Counted from the first letter of the stretch, positions 1 through 7,912 are shown. The stretch: DNA of 64,000 bases from CAWEPK01 sp963835595 (GCA_963835595.1 CAWIGL010000002.1:2666001-2730000); one strand, 5' to 3'. Numbers and translations are program-made. The notes: generated from the letters alone by a model not told the origin.

Positions 1-79
1 AATTTTTCTCTTCTAAAACTGACGCATCCTCGTCCGCCATCCCCCGCTTTTACGTGAAGAGAAGCCTCATCGACGAATT

Positions 80-334
80 TCATCCCACAGGATAGACACT
101 CACCTTCTTCTTCTCCCGCGCAGTCTCGAACGTGACGACGCCCTCGACCAGGGCGAAAAGGGTATTGTCCCTGCCTATGCCGACGTTCGTCCCAGGGTGT
201 ATCTTCGTCCCGTGCTGTCTCACTATGATGCTCCCCGCCTTTGCGACCATGCCCCCGAAGACCTTCACGCCCAGCCTCTGGCCGCTGGAGTCCCTGCCGT
301 TCCTTGAGCTTCCTCCGGCCTTTTTATGCGCCAT
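80..334 (-). CDS. rpmA: 50S ribosomal protein L27
   Basis: Encodes an 84-residue L27, a large-subunit protein near the peptidyl transferase centre. The start (MAHKKAGGSSRNGRDS) and the internal VFGGMVAKAGSIIVRQ segment are family signatures, and the length is normal. The protein begins directly with MAHKKAGG, so no cleavable N-terminal extension is present. It overlaps the end of rplU by 11 bases and follows it in the usual rplU-rpmA order, so it is translated from the rplU promoter. An obg gene often follows and would lie beyond the left edge. Confidence 0.98.
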   Translation of the reverse strand: MAHKKAGGSSRNGRDSSGQRLGVKVFGGMVAKAGSIIVRQHGTKIHPGTNVGIGRDNTLFALVEGVVTFETAREKKKVSVYPVG

Positions 335-653
335 GTTGCGCCTCCACTTCTATCTTCTCTATGAGCAGCTCCGTGTACGCCTGGCGGTGGCCCTTTTTCT
401 TCTTGCTGTCCTTCCTGCGCTTGTACTTGAAGACGGTGACCTTCCTGGCCCTGCCCTGGGCGACTATCTTGCCCGTTACGGAAGCGCCCTCGACATACGG
501 GGCGCCGACCAGCAGGCGCTCACCGTCCTCTATGGCGAGCACCGGGCCGAGGGAAACTTCATCGTCGGCATTGCCCGGGACCTTCTCGATCCTTACCTTC
601 TGGCCCTGCGCTATCCGGTACTGCTTACCGCCGCTCTCTATGATTGCATACAT
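324..653 (-). CDS. rplU: 50S ribosomal protein L21
   Basis: Encodes a 109-residue L21 that binds 23S rRNA. The opening MYAIIESGGKQYRIAQGQ and the KYKRRKDSKKKKGHRQ stretch are diagnostic, and the length is typical. A GGGGAG ribosome binding site lies about 7 bases before the ATG. It is the first gene of the rplU-rpmA unit, with a clear sigma70-type promoter 37 bases upstream of the start. Confidence 0.98.
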   Translation of the reverse strand: MYAIIESGGKQYRIAQGQKVRIEKVPGNADDEVSLGPVLAIEDGERLLVGAPYVEGASVTGKIVAQGRARKVTVFKYKRRKDSKKKKGHRQAYTELLIEKIEVEAQHGA

Positions 654-689
654 TGCGATCTCCCCGTTTGAAGGAAAATTTGAACTAGT

Positions 690-718
690 ATATTAGACAT
701 TTTTCCCTTGAAAGTCAA
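690..718 (-). promoter_or_regulatory. Sigma70 promoter of rplU-rpmA
   Basis: On the minus strand a TTGACT -35 box (713-718) and a TAATAT -10 box (690-695) are separated by exactly 17 bases, directly upstream of rplU. This is close to consensus and correctly placed. Confidence 0.75.
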
Positions 719-1081
719 TAAAGTTGTCGGCTCTTTGGGGGTCACGGGTCTTTGCACCGGGGCGTAGACAGCGGCTGACTGCGAGGTAGTGCGTTGCGCG
801 GCCCTTCCGCGCTAAAGCGATTTTTTACCGACGCGAAGGACAAGAAGTATTGCAACCACAAACAGGCCCGCATTGCACTGTTATACAATGATATCGAAAA
901 GGCAGAAGGCCATACACCGGATAACCATCAATGATTCCGCCATGATACCAGAGTCGGCAAAGTAATAATGGCCGGATAAGGCAGGGTGGAAGTACGCTCC
1001 GACCGGAGCCCGGACACCACCCGCGATAACGCCGCCCGCACATAATAAATCCGTATTTATTAAAAACTTTTAAAAAAGTTC
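719..1081. other. Intergenic region without a recognised gene
   Basis: This stretch separates the divergent rplU and PEP-CTERM transcription units. A short CGCTAAAGCG hairpin followed by ATTTTTT lies near 810-827 and could be a weak terminator. I see no convincing reading frame or tRNA here. Confidence 0.5.
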
Positions 1082-1110
1082 TTGACATGTAGTATAACAG
1101 CGTATATCAT
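1082..1110 (+). promoter_or_regulatory. Sigma70 promoter upstream of c-di-GMP riboswitch
   Basis: A perfect TTGACA -35 box (1082-1087) and a TATCAT -10 box (1105-1110) are separated by 17 bases. The predicted start, a few bases downstream, would give a leader that begins just before the riboswitch aptamer. Confidence 0.75.
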
Positions 1111-1133
1111 TGTGAGTTAGACATAGTTTTACT

Positions 1134-1208
1134 GCTAACGCCAAACCATCCGCGAGGGTGGGACGGAAAGCCAAGGGTCTCCCGCCAGACAGCCTGGTTG
1201 CCAGTTTA
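1134..1208 (+). promoter_or_regulatory. c-di-GMP-I (GEMM) riboswitch
   Basis: The leader contains the GEMM-I landmarks in order: CCAAACCATC, a GCGA tetraloop, GGTGGGACGGAAAGCC, a second short arm (GGGTCTCCCGCCAGACAGCC) and the receptor AGCCTGGTTGCC. The order and spacing match the Vibrio cholerae Vc2-type aptamer as I remember it, including the conserved GGACG-AAAGCC block and the GGTTGCC tetraloop receptor side. It sits between a strong promoter and the ribosome binding site of a PEP-CTERM-like gene, the usual context in Geobacter-like bacteria. No obvious U-run terminator follows, so control of translation is as likely as attenuation. Confidence 0.88.
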
Positions 1209-1228
1209 TCAAAAAGAAAGGAGGCATT

Positions 1229-1933
1229 ATGTACAGGATGCCAAGGAAAAAGCAATGGGGAGGCGGCCTGGCGCGGTCCGTTATGATCGCCGCTGCGATA
1301 TGCTGTCTGTGGCTTGCCTGCGCCGGGAGCGCGCGTGCCGACCTCTCCATGCAGCTCACCGGGCTGCCGAGCACGACCTACGGGAGCTATTACGTAGGGA
1401 CCTACCAGGTGACCGTGAACGGCACGCCGATGAACCTCATCTGCGATGACTTCACAAAGGAGATCACCCTGAACGAGACGTGGAGCGCAACGCCCCTCTC
1501 CGGCACGCAGATCGGCTCCATGAAGTTCGCGAACGCCGCCTCATACGGGAACGGCGCCGCGAGTGCCACGCAGGCGTACCAGGAGGTATTCTGGCTCTCC
1601 AGCCAATTGGTCAACCCGTCCAATTCAAGCTCGGTCGCAGCAATACATTTTGCCATCTGGACGGTCCTGGACCCGGCCGTGACCGGCGCGCCTAACGGGA
1701 GCGGCGCAGCTTCCACGTCGTACTGGCTCAATCTGGCAAGCCAGAGCCAGAATTACAGCGGCGTCAATATGGCCAACTACGAGGTATATGCGCCTAACCC
1801 CTTATCGTCCTCGCAGGAGTTCATCGGCGTGAACCAGTCGCCCGTCCCGCTCCCTCCGTCGGTGATGCTAATGGGTACGGGTCTTATAGGGGTCGTCGGC
1901 CTGAGGAAGAGGCTGAAACGGCAGCCTGCTTGA
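1229..1933 (+). CDS. Secreted PEP-CTERM-like surface protein
   Basis: A 234-residue exported protein. Residues 1-37 form a signal peptide with hydrophobic core and an ARA-type cleavage site. The body is Ser/Thr/Gly/Asn-rich. The C-terminus has a VPLPPS motif, a hydrophobic helix and a basic tail (GLRKRLKR), the tripartite PEP-CTERM/exosortase sorting signal. Such proteins are carried to the outer surface or biofilm matrix. AAGGAGG lies 4 bases before the ATG. It sits behind a c-di-GMP-I riboswitch, so the second messenger probably sets its level. No function can be assigned to the central region. No exosortase gene is in this window. Confidence 0.85.
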   Translation: MYRMPRKKQWGGGLARSVMIAAAICCLWLACAGSARADLSMQLTGLPSTTYGSYYVGTYQVTVNGTPMNLICDDFTKEITLNETWSATPLSGTQIGSMKFANAASYGNGAASATQAYQEVFWLSSQLVNPSNSSSVAAIHFAIWTVLDPAVTGAPNGSGAASTSYWLNLASQSQNYSGVNMANYEVYAPNPLSSSQEFIGVNQSPVPLPPSVMLMGTGLIGVVGLRKRLKRQPA

Positions 1934-2049
1934 GTGCAAGCCGGATGGGGGACTCAAAGTCTCCCGCGTCGAGAAGCACAGCTACTGCTTCAGAGGCCGG
2001 CCCGGCGGTGGCAAGCGAGTCGGCCTAGGCCATATGGGGGGCGACGCCT

Positions 2050-2517
2050 ATGAAGGATTCGGTCATATGTCTCAGAATAAGCAGCACACTCAGGGCAGCG
2101 CTCGAAAGGATCTCCGTGAGCGAAAGAAGGTCCCTTTCAGCCGCGATAGAGAATATACTTTACGAGCACCTGGAGGGTAAGGGAAAGGAACCGGCCGGGG
2201 AGGAGAAGCGGAGATTTCCCCGGCGCGCGGTCTCTACCCCCGCCCTGGTGCAGACGGCGGGCGGCGCTTTTGCAGCGACGGTCCGGGATATCTCTTTAGG
2301 GGGCATAGGCATCTCGCCAGGCGCCGGCTGCCAATGGCCCGTGCAGGAGCATTCCAAGCTTTCCGTCGTGTTTACGCTGCCGGAGACCACAAAGCCTCTT
2401 CTCATGCAATGCGTGGCCCGCCATTGCAGCGCCGATAAGCCGGCGCACATAGGCGCGTCCTTCGCCGAGGACGGCCACCAGGGTTACACGGCGCTGCGCA
2501 GCTACCTCGTGCAGTGA
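2050..2517 (+). CDS. PilZ-domain c-di-GMP-binding protein
   Basis: A 155-residue cytoplasmic protein. Residues 1-45 resemble a ribbon-helix-helix-like segment (VICLRISSTLRAALERIS). Residues 50-155 form a PilZ domain with both c-di-GMP motifs: an RxxxR motif inside KRRFPRR and DxSxxG in DISLGGIG. The domain probably binds c-di-GMP; its output partner is unknown. It lies 116 bases downstream of the riboswitch-controlled surface-protein gene on the same strand, so the two may be co-transcribed. If the N-terminal segment is a true RHH fold, the protein could be a c-di-GMP-responsive DNA-binding protein. Confidence 0.85.
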   Translation: MKDSVICLRISSTLRAALERISVSERRSLSAAIENILYEHLEGKGKEPAGEEKRRFPRRAVSTPALVQTAGGAFAATVRDISLGGIGISPGAGCQWPVQEHSKLSVVFTLPETTKPLLMQCVARHCSADKPAHIGASFAEDGHQGYTALRSYLVQ

Positions 2518-2582
2518 GCCGCGCAGCTCTTTTGCGCGGGCTTCCGGCGGCCGGCCGGCCGGACGCCCCTGCTCCATGTCCC

Positions 2583-3080
2583 TCAATCCATCTTCTTGAA
2601 TGAAGACTTGACCGCTCCGCATACCGGGCACTTGTCGGGTGGCTCGCCTTCAAACGTATTGCCGCAGGTCTGGCAGACGTAATAGTCGGCCTGCGGGTTC
2701 TTGCCGAGCTCCTCGATGGCCTTCTTGTAAAGGGCCGCATGGACCTTTTCGACCTCGTTCGCGTACGTGAAGGTCTTCTCCGGCGCCCTTGTTGCCCTCG
2801 GCCTTGGCCGTTCCCGATCATCCCCGGATACATCTTCTGGAACTCGAAGACCTCGCCGTTTACGGCCTCCTCCAGGTTCTCCCGCGTTGCTCCTGATCCC
2901 GCCCATCTCCCGCAGGTGGTTGTGGGCATGCACGGTCTCCGCCTCGGCGGCCGCCCGGAACAGCTTGGCCACCTGGGCATAGCCCTCCTGGTCCGCCTTC
3001 TTCGCAAAGGCAAGGTATTTCCTGTTCGCCTGCGATTCGCCCGCAAAGGCTTCCTTAAGGTCGTCCTCGCTCTTCGCCAT
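2583..3080 (-). CDS. rbr: Rubrerythrin (apparent double frameshift)
   Basis: A roughly 165-residue rubrerythrin, which reduces hydrogen peroxide in the cytoplasm of anaerobes. The N-terminal ferritin-like domain starts MAKSEDDLKEAFAGESQANR and carries the di-iron Glu/His ligands. The C-terminal rubredoxin domain has CQTCG and CPVCG. Between about 2890 and 2790 the expected helix (ENLEEAVNGEVFEFQKMYPG) is found only in a second frame, then the original frame resumes. Two compensating one-base changes are therefore needed, most likely sequence errors. It lies 20 bases downstream of fprA and probably shares its transcript. Confidence 0.9.
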   Translation of the reverse strand: MAKSEDDLKEAFAGESQANRKYLAFAKKADQEGYAQVAKLFRAAAEAETVHAHNHLREMGGIRSNAGEPGGGRKRRGLRVPEDVSGDDRERPRPRATRAPEKTFTYANEVEKVHAALYKKAIEELGKNPQADYYVCQTCGNTFEGEPPDKCPVCGAVKSSFKKMD

Positions 3081-3100
3081 GGTCGTCTTCCTCCGATATG

Positions 3101-4315
3101 CTAGAATTTAAGATCGTATTCCTTTACCTTCTCGGCAAAGCCGTATCCGAAGTCGTAGCACCGCTGCTCGTCTTCGGGGCCGGGCCGGTAGACCACCTCG
3201 ACGCCCGGCTCGTAGACCTCAAGCCCTATCTGCCTGATGGTGGCGTAAACTTCCTTCACCGCTCCCCCTCCCCACCCGAAGCTGCCGAAGGCGCCTGCAA
3301 TCCGGTTTTTCGGCCTCAGTCCCCTAATGTACGTAAGGAACTGGGCGATGGTGGGGAAGGGGATGTTGTTGAGCGTCGGGCAGCCGATGAGCGTGCCCCT
3401 CGCCCTCCAGAATTCCTTCGTCGCGACGCTTATTGGCGAGGCCCTGAGCTTGATGACCCTGCACTCGAGGCCTGCGTCCTCGACGCCCCTCGCTATGAAC
3501 TGGGTCATCTGCTCGGTGCTGTGCCACATCGTGTCATATACGATGGCGACGCTGCGCGCCGCCTTGCCCCGCGCCATGTCGAGGTACATCTGTAATATCC
3601 GGCCGGGGTCGCGCCTCCAGATCACGCCGTGGTCGGGCGCGATGACCTCGATCTCCAGCCCCAGCGCCTGGACCTCGGCTATCTTTTCTCGATGAGGGGG
3701 CCGAAGGGCATCAATATGTTCGCGTAATAATCGAGCACCGCGTCGTCGAGCTCCGCTATCGACTCGCAGGCTATATAGTCGTCGTCGAACCGCGCCGACG
3801 AAGCGATATGCTGCCCGAAGGCGTCCTGGCTGAAAAGGAGCTTGTCTTCCTGCACGTAGGAGACCATCGAGTCGGGCCAGTGGAGCATGGGGGTCTCCAT
3901 AAACAGGATGGTCTTCTTGCCGATGCTCAGCTTGTCGCCCGTCTTGACCGTCTTTATGCGCCAGCCGGAGAGGTCGAAGAAGCGGGCGAGGCCCTTTTGC
4001 GCCCTCTCCGTCATGTAGATGTCGGCCGCAGGCGCAAGCTGCATCACCCGGTCCGAGGCTCGTCGCGTGGTCGTTCTCGATATGGTTGACGATGACGTGC
4101 TTGATCGCGGCCGGGTCCATGATCGCCCTGATGTTCTTGATCGTCAGGTCCGCGAAATCGTACTTGACCGTATCGACCAGCGTGGGCTCATCGTCCAGGA
4201 TCAGATAATTGTTGTACGACGTGCCCCTTGGGGTCTCGTACCCGTGAAAGTCCCTTATGGCCCAGTCAATGGCCCCCACCCAGTAAATCCCGTTCCTTAC
4301 CTCTACCGCCTTCAT
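3101..4315 (-). CDS. fprA: Flavodiiron protein FprA (frameshifted)
   Basis: A roughly 404-residue A-type flavoprotein that reduces O2 or NO at a di-iron site using FMN. The N-terminal beta-lactamase-like domain has the metal-binding motif HIENDH. The C-terminal flavodoxin-like domain contains IVYDTMWHSTEQM and GSFGWGGGAVKEV. From about 4050 to 3685 the conserved core (for example LFMETPMLHWPDSMVSY) is in another frame, so two one-base frameshifts interrupt the listed span. All family blocks are present, so sequence error is more likely than gene decay. With rbr downstream it forms an oxygen and peroxide defence unit typical of anaerobes. Confidence 0.9.
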   Translation of the reverse strand: MKAVEVRNGIYWVGAIDWAIRDFHGYETPRGTSYNNYLILDDEPTLVDTVKYDFADLTIKNIRAIMDPAAIKHVIVNHIENDHATSLGPGDAACACGRHLHDGEGAKGPRPLLRPLRLAHKDGQDGRQAEHRQEDHPVYGDPHAPLARLDGLLRAGRQAPFQPGRLRAAYRFVGAVRRRLYSLRVDSGARRRGARLLREHIDALRPPHREKIAEVQALGLEIEVIAPDHGVIWRRDPGRILQMYLDMARGKAARSVAIVYDTMWHSTEQMTQFIARGVEDAGLECRVIKLRASPISVATKEFWRARGTLIGCPTLNNIPFPTIAQFLTYIRGLRPKNRIAGAFGSFGWGGGAVKEVYATIRQIGLEVYEPGVEVVYRPGPEDEQRCYDFGYGFAEKVKEYDLKF

Positions 4316-4385
4316 CTCCGTAATCTCCTCCGAATGTTCCTTGGGGTCTTCCGCTTCTTCGCGCGCGACGCGCGACCCACGCCTT

Positions 4386-4703
4386 TTAGGCAGGCGATGT
4401 CACATCCGCGAGCCAGCGCCCGTATGCGCCAAAGACTTCCGTTGCCTCGACCGCCTCTATCTGCGGCGCCTCATATGGATGAAGCGCCTTTATCTCGCTC
4501 TCTACAGCCGGGTAGAACTCGCGCCTCGTCTTCATTATGCCCATCCACTCGTCCGCCTCCTCGATACGCCCCTTCCACCAGTAAACGCTCCTAACCGGCC
4601 CGACGATCTGGAGGCAGGCCACCAGCTTTTTCTCAAGAAGAAAACGGCCGATTTTCTCCAGCGTCTCCCTGTTGTCGAGAGTGGTGATTACGTTTATCAT
4701 CAT
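4386..4703 (-). CDS. cutA: Divalent-cation tolerance protein CutA
   Basis: A 105-residue CutA1-family protein, a small trimeric cytoplasmic protein linked to copper tolerance; its biochemical role is unsettled. Family signatures are VACLQIVGPVRSVYWWKG, the EADEW segment and HPYEAPQIEAV. Length is normal and there is no signal peptide. It lies 70 bases upstream of fprA on the same strand. A perfect 20-bp palindrome begins 22 bases upstream of its ATG and would fall in the 5' leader of any transcript starting further up. Confidence 0.93.
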   Translation of the reverse strand: MMINVITTLDNRETLEKIGRFLLEKKLVACLQIVGPVRSVYWWKGRIEEADEWMGIMKTRREFYPAVESEIKALHPYEAPQIEAVEATEVFGAYGRWLADVTSPA

Positions 4704-4724
4704 GTCTCCTTTTTACATTGTAAT

Positions 4725-4766
4725 CCCTCACCTATAGCCCATGCAAGCATGGGCTATAGGTGAGGG
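4725..4766. repeat. Perfect 20-bp inverted repeat with AA loop
   Basis: Arms 4725-4744 and 4747-4766 are exact reverse complements (CCCTCACCTATAGCCCATGC and its complement), separated by only AA. No T-run follows on either strand, so it is not a normal intrinsic terminator. It lies between cutA and dispersed-element copy A. Confidence 0.85.
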
Positions 4767-4794
4767 TAGGGTAGGGGGCCGGAGGTAGGATGGG

Positions 4795-4920
4795 GGGGCC
4801 GGATCCTTCCGCGTCCTTCACGTCGTTTTCTCGGCGCGCCGCCTCAATGTACAAATAAAGTACTATTTCGGCGGGCGCCTTCGAAAAACAACGCGAAATC
4901 CATCGAAAATCTCCGGCCCC
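4795..4920 (-). repeat. Dispersed structured element, copy A
   Basis: Read on the minus strand it begins GGGGCCGGA, continues GATTTTCGATGG, TTTTTCGAAGGCGC, a central GTAC-loop-GTAC hairpin, TGAGGCG, GCGCGCCGAGAAAACGAC and GGACGCG, and ends TCCGGCCCC, which pairs perfectly with its start over 9 bp. The same box order occurs in copies B-E (6963, 35472, 37999, 42533). It directly follows a truncated phage-type gene on the same strand. Confidence 0.75.
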
Positions 4921-4949
4921 AATTTGCTGCGCGAAAACCTGCAGCCCGG

Positions 4950-5110
4950 ATTCCTGCAGTTGTTGGTAATCGTATTCTATCTGTCATATATGATGTTACA
5001 GGTGGTCCTCTCTCCCACCATACCCGTCGGTCGAAGTATTCGAGGGTCTGCACACTGGGGTCCTTATGCCAACCACCAGGGTAAAATTGAAAAGAAGGCA
5101 CCCGGTTCAT
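4950..5110 (-). pseudogene. N-terminal remnant of DUF1376-like phage protein
   Basis: The frame opens with MNRVPSFQFYPGGWHKDPSV, which resembles the conserved start of DUF1376 proteins (FQFYP-x-D/W pattern), found in phage replication modules. Only about 35 residues are convincing. The rest loses resemblance and the frame then runs into dispersed-element copy A. I read it as a decayed prophage fragment; the family call rests on a short match. Confidence 0.45.
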
Positions 5111-5396
5111 CGGTTAGCGCCCCCTAACGGGCTTGCCACAATGCCGTGGAGTACAGGGAAAGATGGATTCGAGTAGATAGATAATGTGTGTCTCTGCCAT
5201 ATGCCCTCCGTTTCCGAACTCAGTGAGGGCTATGAAAAAGCCCTCATAATAGAAGAGAGCATAACCGCAAAGACAGTGCCTAGTAGAGTCCCTTATAAGG
5301 GGGTGCTTAAACGTACAGTGGACACATAAGAAGAAATCTTATACGTCAAACATAAGACCCTCCAGAATCGAGGGCCTGCACGCATCGTATGGGATG
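5111..5396. other. Non-coding stretch with a hairpin
   Basis: No credible frame is visible. A GAGGGCT-loop-AGCCCTC hairpin lies near 5225-5245 and a smaller CCCTC/GAGGG hairpin near 5360-5378. Neither is followed by a T-run. Confidence 0.4.
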
Positions 5397-5969
5397 CTAG
5401 GGAAGGTCCTCAGGCGAAGTGGATACAACCGTCACTTTCGTTGTGGCCCGGAAGCGCTGTGGCCCAAGGATCATGCCTTCCACGATTTTAATCATGTTTA
5501 CAGCCTGGCGATATGCCCTCTGTACCTGCTTGTAAAGAGCCGCCAGCTCGGGATTATAGTTCGGGCTTTTTTCTTGTCCTGGGTGGTATTCCTTTCCGCT
5601 CTTCCGGCGTGCTATTTCGACAAGCGATAACGCCGACAGATAATGCAGGTCCCAAATCTCCCATTTATCAAAGGCTGCGTCCTTGCACCTCGTCCTCTCA
5701 GAATTGGGCTTATAGTATCTAATAATTTCATTAAAGGCTTTTGTTAGCTCCTCTTCTTCCTCAGTCAGGTCTACCCGCAGATCTAAGTATCGTTCGTCCT
5801 TGGGTTGAAGGACATCTTCTTCGGTCAGTTCCCGGATAGGAATGGTCGGGAGTTTCTCAAAAAGCCATCCCAACTCCTCATCTAAGGGCAGGTAAGGTCT
5901 GATGAGAGTCGTCAATCCGTACTTTTTGCAGAGTGTCTTGGTGGCGACGTTGCCCATCTCTCTTTGCAA
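5397..5969 (-). CDS. Hypothetical protein
   Basis: A 190-residue predicted cytoplasmic protein that I do not recognise. It is rich in charged residues, with an acidic stretch (DLTEEEEELTKAFNEIIRYY) followed by helical, Tyr-rich sequence (LYKQVQRAYRQAVNMIKIV). It has no signal peptide, membrane segment or catalytic motif that I can name. It lies in an AT-richer accessory island among phage and toxin-antitoxin remnants, so a mobile origin is plausible. The natural amino-acid composition supports a real gene. Confidence 0.6.
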   Translation of the reverse strand: MQREMGNVATKTLCKKYGLTTLIRPYLPLDEELGWLFEKLPTIPIRELTEEDVLQPKDERYLDLRVDLTEEEEELTKAFNEIIRYYKPNSERTRCKDAAFDKWEIWDLHYLSALSLVEIARRKSGKEYHPGQEKSPNYNPELAALYKQVQRAYRQAVNMIKIVEGMILGPQRFRATTKVTVVSTSPEDLP

Positions 5970-6134
5970 AAAGTCGTATACGTAGATTTCTCGAGCGCGA
6001 TAAAGCCATAAATCGATCTCGCCTGCTTATTTTCATTTCCTTCTTCCTTTCCCTCTTCGATTTCCCGATGGCTCTACGGAAGGATCGGGATGGTTCGGGC
6101 CGGTTCGGCGGCTACTATCCGAGAAACGTGCTGC

Positions 6135-6590
6135 CTACTTATCCGGCTGCAAACACTTCTTTCCTATATCCTCGTAAGAGAGGTCATGGTAAAACCAGAC
6201 CTGGGAAAGCTGCAAAAACAACGTCCATATATTTTCCCTCCTGCATAAGGGGTATGTTTTAAGGAAAGAGTCGATCTCACGAACATAGTATTCGGGATTT
6301 GTTTTTTTTGGAAACCCATGCATTACGGGTTCGACTGAAAGAGTTGCCTTCGCGCATGCCGAAATATAACCGTCCTCAAATCCTTCAAGGAAGCCCCTTA
6401 CCATGCTCTCCCGAACCATCTTCCCAATCTCCATCCGCCCCACCTTAAAACCCTCCATATCCTCCCAAGTGTAGCCGTCGGCCTTACCAGATGGCACCTG
6501 TTCTTCTGCCCGTATTTCCGCTGCTGCCGAAAGAATTGCGATGATGCTGATCACAATGACCAACCAGTTAAAGACGAGGGAATGCTTCAT
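6135..6590 (-). CDS. Hypothetical exported or membrane-anchored protein
   Basis: A roughly 151-residue protein. I chose the start at MKHSLVF because the hydrophobic segment WLVIVISIIAILSAAAEIRA then follows at once and forms a signal peptide or anchor; an ATG 24 bases upstream is also open. The mature part has helical sequence with two late Cys residues and no recognisable domain. It lies about 165 bases upstream of the 5397-5969 gene on the same strand and could share a transcript. I do not recognise a family. Confidence 0.55.
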   Translation of the reverse strand: MKHSLVFNWLVIVISIIAILSAAAEIRAEEQVPSGKADGYTWEDMEGFKVGRMEIGKMVRESMVRGFLEGFEDGYISACAKATLSVEPVMHGFPKKTNPEYYVREIDSFLKTYPLCRRENIWTLFLQLSQVWFYHDLSYEDIGKKCLQPDK

Positions 6591-6614
6591 AGGGATCCCC
6601 GGATGTGCAATCAA

Positions 6615-6962
6615 CCCAGGATGGCTAGCCTTGACGTTTCAGCCTATTTTATCACGTCGAGGGAGGGCTTATCCATGCTTCCTTCTGGCTTTCTCTTCCC
6701 TGCGCCTCTTCGTTTCCTCTGTTTGTCGCACAATGGGGATGACCAAAACCAAATAACTGACTTAGGAGACCCGATGAAGACGGAATTGAGAGGTGCCCGC
6801 CGTGCTCGTACCTGGCCGGCCGCGGAAGATATTGCCTAGCCGCCATTGTCTTTATAATAGCTTTTGCCGCCGCCCAAGGGATGGCAGTATGGCAGTATGC
6901 TCCACTGGCGGCGGCCGTGGCCGGACGAGATAGCCCCCCTCGCGCTCCAGTGCGTAGCTTTT
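6615..6962. other. Intergenic region of the accessory island
   Basis: No convincing gene. The frames here look like GC shadows. A small direct repeat (GGCAGTATGGCAGTAT) occurs near 6885-6900. Dispersed-element copy B follows. Confidence 0.4.
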
Positions 6963-7132
6963 GGGGGCCTGGGCTATTTTCGATGATAGGCGCCGTGACC
7001 GAGAAGCCGCCGCCCGGAGCATACTTCTTTTGTATGTGAGGACGCGCGGCTTTGAGGGACAGGCGCATGGCGCGTAACGCATCACCCCGCGGCTCGCTGT
7101 TATATATGCCGCGGGGCAAAGAGCCAGGCCCC
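6963..7132 (+). repeat. Dispersed structured element, copy B
   Basis: Starts GGGGGCCTGG, then CTATTTTCGATG, a central CATAC-loop-GTATG hairpin followed by TGAGGAC, and ends GAGCCAGGCCCC, whose CCAGGCCCC pairs perfectly with the start. Compared with the other copies it has about 40 extra bases, including a second strong hairpin (CCCCGCGGC/GCCGCGGGG, 7085-7093 and 7108-7116). It lies 59 bases upstream of the toxin-antitoxin pair. Confidence 0.7.
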
Positions 7133-7190
7133 ACCCGCCCGAACAGCTTGCCTGCCTTGACAATTATCTAAGAACATGTATATTTGAATA

Positions 7191-7561
7191 ATGGATAAAG
7201 TGAAGCCGAAGCAGCTTGAATGGATCGGATCAAGCCGGAGAGATATGCAGGCGTTGCCGCTCCCTGTCCGACGGATATTCGGCTATGGGCTTTATTTGGC
7301 TCAATCAGGAAAGAAGCCGCCTGACGCAAAACCGCTCAAGGGCTTCGGCGGGGCAGGTGTATTGGAGCTTGTCGAAGATTACAGAAGCGGTACTTATCGG
7401 GCTGTCTACACCGTGCGGTTCCCCAGGAAGGTGTATGTGTTGCACGTGTTTCAAAAAAAGGCGAAGCACGGAATCGCAACCCCGAAACATGAGCCGACTT
7501 GATCTGCGAGCGGTTGAAGCAGGCCGAGAGTCTTTACAGCGACGAAGGCAAGGAGGTTTGA
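7191..7561 (+). CDS. RelE/HigB-type toxin (Gp49-like), frameshifted near the end
   Basis: Resembles the phage-derived Gp49-like/HigB toxins, which cleave mRNA on ribosomes. Characteristic blocks are LPLPVRRIFGYGLYLAQ, the GGAGVLELVEDYRSGTYRAVYT core, and VYVLHVFQKKAKHGIATPK. The open frame stops at 7502, but the expected C-terminal helix (DLICERLKQAESLYSDEGKE) continues in a second frame to a stop at 7559-7561, only 3 bases before the antitoxin ATG. A single-base frameshift near 7496 explains this. If real, it would remove the last 20 or so residues. It is the upstream partner of an XRE antitoxin. Confidence 0.82.
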
Positions 7562-7564
7562 AAC

Positions 7565-7912
7565 ATGAATAAAGACTCCGAGAAGAGCAGCGGGAACGTT
7601 TTTGCGGACTTGGGTTTTCCCAACTCAGAGCAGGAGCTTGTCAAAGCCCAGCTTACGGCGGAGATTTACCGCCTCTTGAAGGATCGTGGATTAACCCAGG
7701 CTGAGGCGGCGAAACTCCTGGGTACGACGCAAGCGCAGGTATCGACGTTGATGCGCTGCCGTCCCGTGTCCGTCTCTGTGGGGCGTTTGATGGAATTCCT
7801 GACGATACTGGGGCAGGATATCGAACTGACCGTTAAGCCGGCCGCAAAGCGCGGCAGGGGACGGCGCGGTCGTATGTCGGTGAAACCGGCCTCGACTCTT
7901 GCGGGGAGGTAA
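7565..7912 (+). CDS. XRE-family antitoxin
   Basis: A 115-residue antitoxin of the HigA/NadS-like kind. An N-terminal FADLGFPNSEQELVKAQL segment precedes a helix-turn-helix (LTQAEAAKLLGTTQAQVSTL, about residues 43-62) and a dimerisation region (LMEFLTILGQDIELTV). The C-terminal 20 residues are basic and Ser-rich. It probably binds its own promoter and neutralises the toxin encoded just upstream. AAGGAGG occurs 13-7 bases before the ATG, inside the toxin end. Confidence 0.85.
   Translation: MNKDSEKSSGNVFADLGFPNSEQELVKAQLTAEIYRLLKDRGLTQAEAAKLLGTTQAQVSTLMRCRPVSVSVGRLMEFLTILGQDIELTVKPAAKRGRGRRGRMSVKPASTLAGR

Noticed and set aside
2402..3046. 214-codon frame overlapping rubrerythrin as a separate gene
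   Set aside because: Only its central 35 residues are protein-like, and these are the missing rubrerythrin helix; the rest is shadow.
3685..4050. Programmed frameshifting in fprA and similar genes
   Set aside because: Breaks occur in many unrelated genes, in both directions, without shared slippery sites and often in compensating pairs, which fits sequence error better.
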